A stretch of DNA of 8,025 nucleotides, taken from the NCBI GenBank assembly GCA_016282815.1, contig JAEELU010000034.1, positions 1 through 8,025 of the forward strand. Reading direction: 5' to 3'. The translations under genes were made by a program, and so were the position numbers. The notes under the pieces are model-generated. The model made no database searches. It worked only from the letters and a program-made list of their open reading frames with translations, and was not told where the DNA came from. Position 1 is the stretch's first letter. Every line of letters begins with the position of its first letter. Shown piece after piece: positions 1 to 7,036 of this stretch. Source of the DNA: Acholeplasmatales bacterium. GTDB lineage: Bacteria > Bacillota_I > Bacilli_A > Acholeplasmatales > Anaeroplasmataceae.

Positions 1-2172
1 GGAGATATTGTATTAGTCGAAACTGCAGCGGCTGTTAATTCAGTAATTGGAGATAATGGATTCATATCTCGTATTGGTGGAGATGAATTCCTAGTTTTAT
101 ATTATGTTGATAACAATTATGATGATGTTCACCTTGCATGTAAAACTATAAGAGATTCTATAACAGAATTATCAAAGAATAATGTTAAGCAGGCTGAAAT
201 CACTGCTACTGTTGGTTGTTCATCATACCCTAAGGATGGAGATAGCTACGAGGTATTATTTAGAAAGGCTGATAAAGCATTATATCGTGGAAAGAAAAAG
301 GGTAGAAACTGCTTTATAATTTACTCAGTGGAAAAATGTGGACCATTAACAGATAACGATGATAACAAAGAAAAGACGATGGATAGATTATTTAGTAATT
401 CTACTAACTATAATATCATCGCTGGAGTACTTGAAATATTAAATAGAGATTTCATTCTCAAAAAGAATTTATATGAAGCATTATCATTAGTAGGAAGCTA
501 CTTCTTACTTGATAGAATTGTATTATCTAATCAAAACCCTGATACATTAGAAAACATAAATGAAATAGTATGGTATCAGCCAAGATCAACAAAATATCCA
601 GCACAAATTCCAACAAATGAAGAAAAAACAATTTGGAATAAAACATTAGATAAAACTGGTATGCTTAAGCTCGTTCAGGTACATGCTAATAAAAACTTAG
701 CAGTATATCCAATACTAGAAAGAGATAATACTACTGCTATACTTGCATTTGAGCTTGCAGGTGATGGTAAAATCTTTGGTTTAGTTAGATTCGAAATGTG
801 TTCAATTAATAAATTCTGGCAACATCAGGATGTTGCAGCTCTAATGCTTATTGCAAAGATGTTCTCTATTAAGCTTAATAAGGAATATCATGAGGCTAAG
901 CACATAAAAGAGCTATATTTCGATAAAACAACTGATATTTATAATTACACTAAATGGCGTGCTTCTACTTCTGAATTTATATTCAACAACCCTAATACTC
1001 CATATACAGTATTAGATTTCAATATTTCAGGCTTTAGAAGCTTAAATGAGGTATTAGGAACTAAGACATGTGATGAAATACTAGTTCTAATAGCCAATCA
1101 AATGAAGAACCTAGGCAATGAAGGAATAATATTTGCTAGAGAGGCTGACGATAAATTCCTAATCTTCCTTCCAAGACAGGATAAAGTCGAAATAGAGGAA
1201 ATATTAGATAAGATAACAAAGTATGTTCAAACAAACAATCATACTCGTAAACCAATCAACCTAATTGCAGGTATCTATTTAGCAAAGGCTGGAGAGGACA
1301 TATCATTATCAATTGATAAAGCAAATCTAGCAAGAAAGAGTGCTATCAATTCTCGTATCATCTACTTCTCTAATGAGCTTGCTGAAATGGAAAAGGAAAA
1401 GCTTATTATGGAGCTTCATATGGCTGATGCCAAGAAAAATGGAGAATTCCTTCTATATCTACAGCCAAAGATAGACACAACTAAAAATACTATAGTTGGA
1501 GCCGAAGCCCTAACTAGATGGAATTATAATTTTGAAAAAATATTAACTCCAAATGTGTTTATTCCGCTATTTGAACAAAACGGATTTATAACTGAGCTTG
1601 ACTATCAAGTATTTGAAAATGTATGTATTTTCCAAAGAAAGCTATTAGATGAAGGTAAAAAGCCAGTAAGAATATCTGTTAATGTTTCTAGATATCAATC
1701 TGATTTTGATAAATATATAGAAACAATAGAAGCTATAAGAAAAAAATACAAAATTCCTTCTTCTTTAATTGAAATAGAGATAACCGAAGGAATGTATGTT
1801 AATAATATCATTCCAATATCTAAGTTTATGAATGAGCTTCATAAAATAGGATATTATGTAGCAATGGATGATTTTGGATCAGGCTATTCAAATTTAGCAA
1901 GTCTTGCTAATCTTGATTTCGATATAATCAAGCTAGATAAATCATTCTGTAATGATATTGATAATAAAAAGGAAACAATAGTTCTATCGTTTGTTATGAA
2001 GCTTGCTAAAAAGCTTAAGATGAAGGTTCTTTGTGAGGGTGTAGAAACTCAGGAATATTCAGATTACCTAAAATCAATTGGATGTACATTGATTCAGGGC
2101 TTCCTATACGATAGACCTATGCCAGCAACAGATTTTAAAACAAAATATTTTAGCAATAAAAAAGAAGATTAA
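1..2172 (+). CDS. GGDEF / GAF-like / degenerate GGDEF / EAL cyclic-di-GMP turnover protein (5'-truncated by window)
   Basis: Probable bifunctional c-di-GMP enzyme, able in principle to make the messenger from GTP and to hydrolyse it. The frame is open from base 1, so the N-terminus lies outside the window and 723 residues are visible. The first GGDEF domain (residues 1 to about 107) has the intact signature RIGGDEF (GGDEF at 26-30) and the usual ADKALY..KKKGRN ending. A GAF-like segment follows (about 138-295). The second GGDEF domain (about 304-455) has ADDKF at 382-386 in place of GGDEF, so it should not be a cyclase and may be regulatory. The EAL domain (about 468-720) looks catalytically complete: Q488, EAL 502-504, N561, E593, DDFGSGYS at 623-630, K644, EGVET at 679-683 and Q699. 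The first GGDEF has Gly where the inhibitory I-site Arg and Asp would be. No TM segment is visible. The TAA stop lies inside the terminator stem. Domain calls are secure; net activity in the cell is unknown. Confidence 0.93.
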   Translation, partial: GDIVLVETAAAVNSVIGDNGFISRIGGDEFLVLYYVDNNYDDVHLACKTIRDSITELSKNNVKQAEITATVGCSSYPKDGDSYEVLFRKADKALYRGKKKGRNCFIIYSVEKCGPLTDNDDNKEKTMDRLFSNSTNYNIIAGVLEILNRDFILKKNLYEALSLVGSYFLLDRIVLSNQNPDTLENINEIVWYQPRSTKYPAQIPTNEEKTIWNKTLDKTGMLKLVQVHANKNLAVYPILERDNTTAILAFELAGDGKIFGLVRFEMCSINKFWQHQDVAALMLIAKMFSIKLNKEYHEAKHIKELYFDKTTDIYNYTKWRASTSEFIFNNPNTPYTVLDFNISGFRSLNEVLGTKTCDEILVLIANQMKNLGNEGIIFAREADDKFLIFLPRQDKVEIEEILDKITKYVQTNNHTRKPINLIAGIYLAKAGEDISLSIDKANLARKSAINSRIIYFSNELAEMEKEKLIMELHMADAKKNGEFLLYLQPKIDTTKNTIVGAEALTRWNYNFEKILTPNVFIPLFEQNGFITELDYQVFENVCIFQRKLLDEGKKPVRISVNVSRYQSDFDKYIETIEAIRKKYKIPSSLIEIEITEGMYVNNIIPISKFMNELHKIGYYVAMDDFGSGYSNLASLANLDFDIIKLDKSFCNDIDNKKETIVLSFVMKLAKKLKMKVLCEGVETQEYSDYLKSIGCTLIQGFLYDRPMPATDFKTKYFSNKKED

Positions 2173-2200
2173 ACCATCAGATTTAATCTTCTTTTCTTTT
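2160..2200. terminator. Bidirectional intrinsic terminator between convergent genes
   Basis: A perfect 14-bp inverted repeat, AAAAGAAGATTAAA (2160-2173) against TTTAATCTTCTTTT (2182-2195), encloses an 8-nt loop. On the + strand it is followed by CTTTTT. On the minus strand the stem runs into a TTTTTTATT tract. It can therefore end both the GGDEF/EAL message and the tkt message. The stem is AT-rich, so it is weaker than its length suggests. The GGDEF/EAL stop codon (2170-2172) is part of the stem. Confidence 0.8.
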
Positions 2201-2210
2201 TACTTATTTA

Positions 2211-4178
2211 TTACTTTACATTATTGATGAATTCATCATAGATCTTATCTACTGTGAATCCATATTCGTCAAAGATAAAATTGATTGGCATTGACTTACC
2301 AAATTCATCGATACCCTTAACATAGTCAGCATACTTATACCAAGGCATTGTTGCACCCATTTCTACTGCCATAATCTTATGGTTCTTAGGTAATACAGAA
2401 TCCTTATATTCTTGTGGCTGTCTATCAAATAAGAACATTGAAGGCATTGAAACTACATTAACGTAGATATCATTTTCCTCAAGCTTCTTAGCTACTGCTA
2501 AGCATAACTGTAGCTCTGTACCACATGTAACAATTGTATATGTTGCCTTTTTCTTTGGCTCAAATACGATATAAGCACCCTTAACTACACCCTCAGCCTT
2601 TGTACAAGCTAGATTTTCTACAGCCTGACGAGATGATGTAATTACTGTTGGGTAATCATGACCAGTCTTGAATGAATCAAGCATAGCTGCAGTCATTTCT
2701 GTAGCATCAGCTGGACGATATAAGTTAACGTTTGGAGTTGCTCTAAACATTGTTAATTGCTCGATTGGTTGATGTGTTGGACCATCCTCTCCTACACATA
2801 CTGTATCATGTGAGAAAAAGAATAGTGAAGGTAAATGCATTATAGCTGCTTGTCTTACAGCTGGCTTTAAATAATCACTAAATACGAAGAATCCTGAACA
2901 GAAGCCTCTTAAGCCACCATGAAGTGTAATACCATTAGTGATTGCAGCCATAGCATGCTCTCTTACACCAAACTTTAGGTTTCTTCCTAGTGGGTTTTGT
3001 TGACCATAGATACCATCAGCACCCTTAACCATTGTAGATGCTGTTAAATCTGCAGAACCACCGATAACATTTGGTAATCTTGAAGATATATAATCTAATA
3101 CCTTACCCATTACCTTTCTTGTTGATTCCTTTGAGCCAGCCTCATATGTAGGTAAGCCAGATAAATCTGTAAGCTCAAAATCATCGTACATGAAATCACA
3201 AAGCTCTTTATATTCTTCCTTGTATAATACTGAATATGCATGAACTGATTGATTCCAGTTATCGCAAACAGCATTACCTCTCTTGATTACATTGTTATTA
3301 TAGTAATTTCTAACTGCATCAGGGAATGTATATTCAGGCTCATTATAAGCTAAGAACTTTCTTAAGCTTTTTACATCCTCCTCAGGCATTGGCTTACCAT
3401 GAACTGATGATTCACCACTGTTTGGAGCACCATAGCCGATGATTGTCTTGATTTCAACCATTGTAGGCTTTGTTGAATGCTTAGCAGCATCGATAGCCTT
3501 GCTGATATCATCACAGTTATTACCATCGATTACTCTTATATAATTCCAGCCCATTGACTTAACCTTAAGCTCAGTATTTTCAGTATTTGTTTGAGCTACC
3601 TCACCATCAAGCTGAATATCATTTGAATCATATAACACAATAAGCTTGCTTAAGCCTAAATGACCAGCTAAGCTCATAGCCTCTTGAGAAATACCCTCCT
3701 GTAAATCACCATCACCACATAATACATAAGTGTAATGATCTACGATATCATAATCAGGTCTATTGAATTTAGCACCTAAATAGCTACCAGCAATAGCCTC
3801 ACCTACTGCAGATGCGATACCTTGTCCTAATGGACCAGTTGTAATTTCAACACCTGGAGTATGACCATACTCAGGATGTCCTGGAGTAAGGCTTCCCTTT
3901 TGTCTTAGATTTAATAAATCAGCCATTGTAATTGGGTAACCAGATAAATGTAACATCATGTATAGTAATGTTGAACCATGTCCAGCAGATAATATGAATC
4001 TATCTCTGTTAAACCAATTTTCATCATTTGGGCTGATATTAATATGTCTTGTAAATAAAGTATGAACGATTGGAGCAGCACCAAGTACAATACCAGGGTG
4101 ACCACTCTTTGCCTTAGTTATTAATTCTGCACCTACGACACGTAAGGCATTCACACATTCAGTATCAATTGAACTCAT
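2211..4178 (-). CDS. tkt: Transketolase
   Basis: Thiamine-diphosphate enzyme that moves two-carbon ketol units between sugar phosphates in the non-oxidative pentose phosphate pathway; cytosolic. The 655 residues match the usual full length. In order: GHPG (26-29), RDRF..SAGHGS (58-69), TPGHPEYGHTPG (98-109), GPLGQG (115-120), the ThDP/metal motif GDGDLQEG (155-162) with its Asn at N186, the active-site His in VHGKP (H260), the catalytic Glu in REHAM (E407), GEDGPTHQP (463-471), LYRPADATE (486-494) and SSRQ (515-518). All three domains (PP, Pyr, C-terminal) are present, with no frameshift. The ATG start has AGAGGG six bases upstream. The upstream acidic-tail gene ends only 20 bp before it, so the two are probably co-transcribed from the promoter near 5145. 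No other pentose phosphate gene is in the window. Confidence 0.97.
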   Translation of the reverse strand: MSSIDTECVNALRVVGAELITKAKSGHPGIVLGAAPIVHTLFTRHINISPNDENWFNRDRFILSAGHGSTLLYMMLHLSGYPITMADLLNLRQKGSLTPGHPEYGHTPGVEITTGPLGQGIASAVGEAIAGSYLGAKFNRPDYDIVDHYTYVLCGDGDLQEGISQEAMSLAGHLGLSKLIVLYDSNDIQLDGEVAQTNTENTELKVKSMGWNYIRVIDGNNCDDISKAIDAAKHSTKPTMVEIKTIIGYGAPNSGESSVHGKPMPEEDVKSLRKFLAYNEPEYTFPDAVRNYYNNNVIKRGNAVCDNWNQSVHAYSVLYKEEYKELCDFMYDDFELTDLSGLPTYEAGSKESTRKVMGKVLDYISSRLPNVIGGSADLTASTMVKGADGIYGQQNPLGRNLKFGVREHAMAAITNGITLHGGLRGFCSGFFVFSDYLKPAVRQAAIMHLPSLFFFSHDTVCVGEDGPTHQPIEQLTMFRATPNVNLYRPADATEMTAAMLDSFKTGHDYPTVITSSRQAVENLACTKAEGVVKGAYIVFEPKKKATYTIVTCGTELQLCLAVAKKLEENDIYVNVVSMPSMFLFDRQPQEYKDSVLPKNHKIMAVEMGATMPWYKYADYVKGIDEFGKSMPINFIFDEYGFTVDKIYDEFINNVK

Positions 4179-4198
4179 ATAATTCCCTCTAATCTCTA

Positions 4199-5092
4199 TT
4201 ATTCCTTATCAGCTGTGTCAGAGTCTGAAGCTTCCTTTTCCTCAGTCTCTTCTTTTTTATCATCAGAAGCCTTATCTTCTATAGCTTCTACAGTAGTAGC
4301 TTCACTAGTTTCTTCCTTAACCTCTTCAGCAGGAGTTTCTTCAGCCTTAGCTTCTTCCTTTGCTTCCTCAGCTTTAGTTTCTTCAGCTGTACTTAATAAT
4401 ACTGCCTTTTCCTCAGCATTATCATCTGTTGCTTCAGCTGATGCCTCTTCATTAGCCTCAGCATTTTCAGCTTCAGGAGTTTCAGTCTCCTTTGGATATA
4501 AATTATCAAAATAAGTATCCATGTAATTCTTTTGATCATCGATTAATTGATCAAATTTCTTTTCACCAAAATGCTTAATGATAATATCTCTACTCTTGAT
4601 ATTCTCTTGAGTAATTCTTCTTTTTACGAATTGGTTAGCAATTAGCATACCGATAAACATTGCGATTAATACACCAATTGTTACCCATGAAATCCATGAT
4701 AAATTAGGATTATTCTTTGTTAACCAGCTAAATAATGTTAATGCTAGAACACAGAATACTACTGCAAGACCCATTAATGGATAGATAACAAATCTAGAGA
4801 ACTTCTTAGAAATCTTATCTGTATTATCCCAGAATTCTGTCCAAATCTTATTAACTGGTTGAGAATATAATTCACCAATCTTTTCATAGTATCCCTTTTC
4901 TAGGAATAATCTATAATTTACGCCATCCATAGATGTCCATACTGCGAATTGTCCCTTACCGTTAACGAATTCTTCCTTAACACCCTCAAAATCATCCATA
5001 AAGAATAATTCTATCTTACGATTTTCAAGTTTTTGAATTTCAAAAGGCTCTATATCATTTGCTGCTTCATATAATCTTGGATTAAGTTTCAT
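4199..5092 (-). CDS. Unrecognised two-TM membrane protein with a long acidic C-terminal tail
   Basis: I do not recognise the family. The 297-residue product has four parts. A mostly soluble N-terminal domain (1 to about 99) is rich in aromatic and charged residues. Two predicted TM helices follow (about 102-124 and 132-153), joined by a short loop. Next is a basic juxtamembrane segment (VKRRI, 156-160) and a short helical stretch to about 200. Last is a low-complexity tail (201-297) with 31 Glu, 8 Asp and 11 Lys by my count, and no aromatic, Gly, Arg, His, Cys, Met or Gln residue. There is no signal peptide. The basic segment after TM2 suggests both ends are cytoplasmic (inference). The start is ATG at 5092, eight bases after the Shine-Dalgarno AAAAGGG (5101-5107). 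A GTG three codons upstream overlaps that site and is rejected. It is the first gene of a two-gene unit with tkt. Confidence 0.8.
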   Translation of the reverse strand: MKLNPRLYEAANDIEPFEIQKLENRKIELFFMDDFEGVKEEFVNGKGQFAVWTSMDGVNYRLFLEKGYYEKIGELYSQPVNKIWTEFWDNTDKISKKFSRFVIYPLMGLAVVFCVLALTLFSWLTKNNPNLSWISWVTIGVLIAMFIGMLIANQFVKRRITQENIKSRDIIIKHFGEKKFDQLIDDQKNYMDTYFDNLYPKETETPEAENAEANEEASAEATDDNAEEKAVLLSTAEETKAEEAKEEAKAEETPAEEVKEETSEATTVEAIEDKASDDKKEETEEKEASDSDTADKE

Positions 5093-5141
5093 CAAAAACA
5101 CCCTTTTGTACTTACGTACCCTTTCTTAAAAAACTAAAATG

Positions 5142-5150
5142 ATTATAACA
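5142..5150 (-). promoter_or_regulatory. Extended -10 promoter for the acidic-tail gene and tkt
   Basis: The minus strand reads TGTTATAAT, a consensus TATAAT hexamer (5147-5142) with the TGn extension. At 17-bp spacing the -35 position is TTTTCT (5170-5165), a poor match and itself the tail of the preceding terminator, so the extended -10 probably carries the activity. The predicted transcript starts near 5135 and has a leader of roughly 40 nt before the ATG at 5092. Confidence 0.7.
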
Positions 5151-5160
5151 TATATACCCA

Positions 5161-5194
5161 TAAAAGAAAAGGCGATTTTAAATTTTCGCCTTTT
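5161..5194 (-). terminator. Intrinsic terminator of the SPFH/NfeD operon
   Basis: On the minus strand a 9-bp stem, AAAAGGCGA (5194-5186) pairing with TCGCCTTTT (5175-5167), has a 10-nt AT loop. The T-rich run TTTTCTTTTAT overlaps and follows the second arm. It lies 34 bp past the stop codon of the last operon gene at 5228. The GGCG core and U tract fit Rho-independent termination. The + strand also has T runs after the stem, but no + gene needs it. Confidence 0.8.
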
Positions 5195-5227
5195 TAAATT
5201 CTTTTACTATTTTACTTAGTAAAATAC

Positions 5228-5626
5228 CTATCTATTATTCTTAAGTCTCTCGACTTCTTCTTCTAAATCCTTTACTTTATTCTCAAGCATAAGAACCCTT
5301 GTTATTAGCTCATGTGTAGAATAAATCATTCTTCCACTTTGAGCTTTTTTCTTATAATTGTCATAAAGCTTGTCATAATTAATACATTTAAAAACAATAT
5401 TAATGATTAGAATTACAAGTAAAAATGCTCCTCCAACTAAAACAAATGGTAAATAGACTGGGAAATTAAAAACTATTATGAATACAATACCAAGTACTAG
5501 GAATACAAATCCTAAACCACCAAATGTTAAATTCAATATTAGTAATGTTCTTTTAATAATTTTTTTAAATTCTTCTTTTCTTTTAGCTTCTTTATTTTTA
5601 CTTTCTAATTCTTCAAAAGCATCCAT
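5228..5626 (-). CDS. Small two-TM protein with a C-terminal leucine-zipper-like coiled coil
   Basis: No family recognised. The 132 residues show a charged N-terminal helix rich in Lys and Glu (1-25), two long hydrophobic segments (about 27-53 and 57-79) forming a hairpin, a basic linker (KLYDNYKKK, 86-94), and a C-terminal coiled coil (about 107-130). Its heptad core has Leu at d (107, 114, 121, 128) and Val at a (111, 118, 125), the pattern of parallel dimeric zippers such as GCN4. Both ends are probably cytoplasmic. The ATG overlaps the stop of the SPFH gene by one base (TAATG), so translation is likely coupled. The Shine-Dalgarno is weak (GGTG), which fits coupling. It is the last gene of the operon and ends in TAG. 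An accessory or tethering role for the SPFH/NfeD complex is inferred from position only. Confidence 0.82.
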   Translation of the reverse strand: MDAFEELESKNKEAKRKEEFKKIIKRTLLILNLTFGGLGFVFLVLGIVFIIVFNFPVYLPFVLVGGAFLLVILIINIVFKCINYDKLYDNYKKKAQSGRMIYSTHELITRVLMLENKVKDLEEEVERLKNNR

Positions 5627-6576
5627 TATTTTTTCACCAACTCAGAAACTGTAGTAGCTAATGTAGCAACATTTTGTAGATCTGATGGAACAATTATCTT
5701 TGTAGCTTGACCATTTGCCATATCCTTTACAGCCTCATAGCTCTTTAATGTTAATACTTCCTTTGAAACATTTGCATCATTTAAGCTCTTTAAGCCGGCA
5801 GCCTCTGCTTCTCTAATAAGCTTAATACCCTCTGCCTCTGCTTCCTTAACTGTAAGAATTGATTCAGCCTCACCCTTAGCCTTAAGAATCATTGCTTCCT
5901 TTTCAGCATCAGCTTTTAAAATTCTAGATTCCTTCTCGCCTTCAGCTAAAAGAATTTGACTCTTCTTTTCACCTTCTGCAAGTAAGATTTTTTCTCTTCT
6001 TTCACGCTCAGCTCTCATCTGACGCTCCATGGCATCTCTAATATCCTTTGGAGGTAGAATATTTTTAACCTCAACTCTATTAACCTTAATTCCCCATGGG
6101 TCTGTAGCCTCATCAAGAATTGCACGCATTTTTGTATTGATGATGTCTCTACTTGTTAATGTTTCATCAAGATCAAGCTCACCGATAATATTACGTAATG
6201 TTGTTGCACTTAAATTCTCTATAGCAGCAACAGGGTTTTCAACACCATAAGCAAATAGCTTTGGATCTGTTACCTGGAAGAATACGATTGTATCAATTTG
6301 CATTGTAACATTATCCTTTGTGATAACTGGCTGAGGCTCAAAATCCTTAACCTGCTCCTTCATAGAAACAACATATGATACCTTGTCGATAAATGGACAT
6401 AGGAAATGGAAGCCTACACTCCATGTTGCGTGATATCCACCTAATCTTTCGATAACATACTTACTTGTTTGTCTAACAATTCTAATTCTTGTAACTAAAT
6501 AAACTAAAATTACGAATGCTAATATAGAAAATACTATAATAACTGTAATAGCTCCTGGTGCTAAATCTAAAAACAT
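5626..6576 (-). CDS. SPFH / stomatin-like (band 7, QmcA-type) membrane scaffold protein
   Basis: SPFH proteins oligomerise on the membrane, organise microdomains and often bind or regulate proteases or NfeD partners. The 316 residues show an N-terminal TM anchor (about 10-28), the SPFH domain (about 31-190) with ERLGGYHATW, GFHFLCPFIDKV, TKDNVTMQIDTIVFFQV, WGIKVNRVEVKNI and PPKDI, a long charged helix with 11-residue repeats (197-262), and the usual C-terminal IVPSDLQ (295-301). The length is typical of bacterial stomatin/slipin proteins. The chosen start is ATG at 6576, nine bases after GGAGG and one base after the TAG of the NfeD gene. A TTG six codons upstream overlaps that Shine-Dalgarno and is rejected. 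It lies directly after an NfeD gene, the classic pairing (E. coli qmcA-ybbK type). No catalytic residues are expected. Confidence 0.93.
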   Translation of the reverse strand: MFLDLAPGAITVIIVFSILAFVILVYLVTRIRIVRQTSKYVIERLGGYHATWSVGFHFLCPFIDKVSYVVSMKEQVKDFEPQPVITKDNVTMQIDTIVFFQVTDPKLFAYGVENPVAAIENLSATTLRNIIGELDLDETLTSRDIINTKMRAILDEATDPWGIKVNRVEVKNILPPKDIRDAMERQMRAERERREKILLAEGEKKSQILLAEGEKESRILKADAEKEAMILKAKGEAESILTVKEAEAEGIKLIREAEAAGLKSLNDANVSKEVLTLKSYEAVKDMANGQATKIIVPSDLQNVATLATTVSELVKK

Positions 6577-6577
6577 A

Positions 6578-7036
6578 CTAATTTTCCTCCACAACCTCTA
6601 TTTTTCTTACTACTACCTTATTGCCCTTCAATGTAACAATCTCTACGATACTATCCTCAGGTATACTATCATTTTCTTCCTCTAATAGTATTGCTGTATA
6701 GGTAATACCATTAATTTTAACCTCGCCACCATCGAATTTATCAATCTCCTTGATGACCTTTACTCTCTTACCTATATAATCATCCGTGTTCGTTTTTCTA
6801 ATCTGTCTATCCATAAGCTTTCTAACAAACGGTCTAGTGAATATAAGTGTTACAGATGATATAACAAAGAACACGATTATTTCTGCCCAGAAAGGTACGG
6901 CAAATGATACACAAAGTGCGGCTAAGCTACCTAATGCAAACCAAATTGAAACAATATCCTGAGTTGCTGCCTCAACAACAATTGTTAATACGAAGATAGC
7001 AAGCCATATCCATATCATAAAATCCTCAATTGTCAT
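6578..7036 (-). CDS. Short NfeD-like membrane protein
   Basis: The 152 residues match the short NfeD class: a hydrophobic N-terminal half with about three TM segments (about 7-23, 28-47, 50-67) followed by a soluble OB-fold-like domain (about 85-147). Typical features are DDYIGKRVKV, GGEVKINGITY (103-113) and VEIVTLKGNKVVVRKI (131-146). The ClpP-like Ser protease domain of long NfeD proteins is absent. The family partners SPFH proteins, and the SPFH gene follows after one base. The ATG start overlaps the previous gene's stop by one base (TAATG) and has a strong GGGAGG nine bases upstream, inside the end of that gene. The OB domain is expected to face the cytoplasm. Confidence 0.92.
   Translation of the reverse strand: MTIEDFMIWIWLAIFVLTIVVEAATQDIVSIWFALGSLAALCVSFAVPFWAEIIVFFVISSVTLIFTRPFVRKLMDRQIRKTNTDDYIGKRVKVIKEIDKFDGGEVKINGITYTAILLEEENDSIPEDSIVEIVTLKGNKVVVRKIEVVEEN

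Noticed and set aside
328..2172. A separate gene starting at GTG 328.
   Set aside because: The same frame is open back to base 1 and codes for a clear GGDEF domain ending just before 328, and there is no Shine-Dalgarno. It is one gene.
4215..4514. A 99-residue serine-rich open frame on the + strand.
   Set aside because: It is the antisense shadow of the Glu/Ala-rich tail of the minus-strand gene; low-complexity coding creates such frames, and it has no promoter or domain.
5108..5119. GTACTTACGTAC imperfect palindrome in the leader of the acidic-tail gene, considered as an operator or RNA switch.
   Set aside because: The arms are only 4 bp and the leader is about 40 nt, too little to support a riboswitch or a confident operator.
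6029..6250. A 73-residue open frame on the + strand.
   Set aside because: It lies wholly inside the SPFH gene on the opposite strand and shows no recognisable protein feature.
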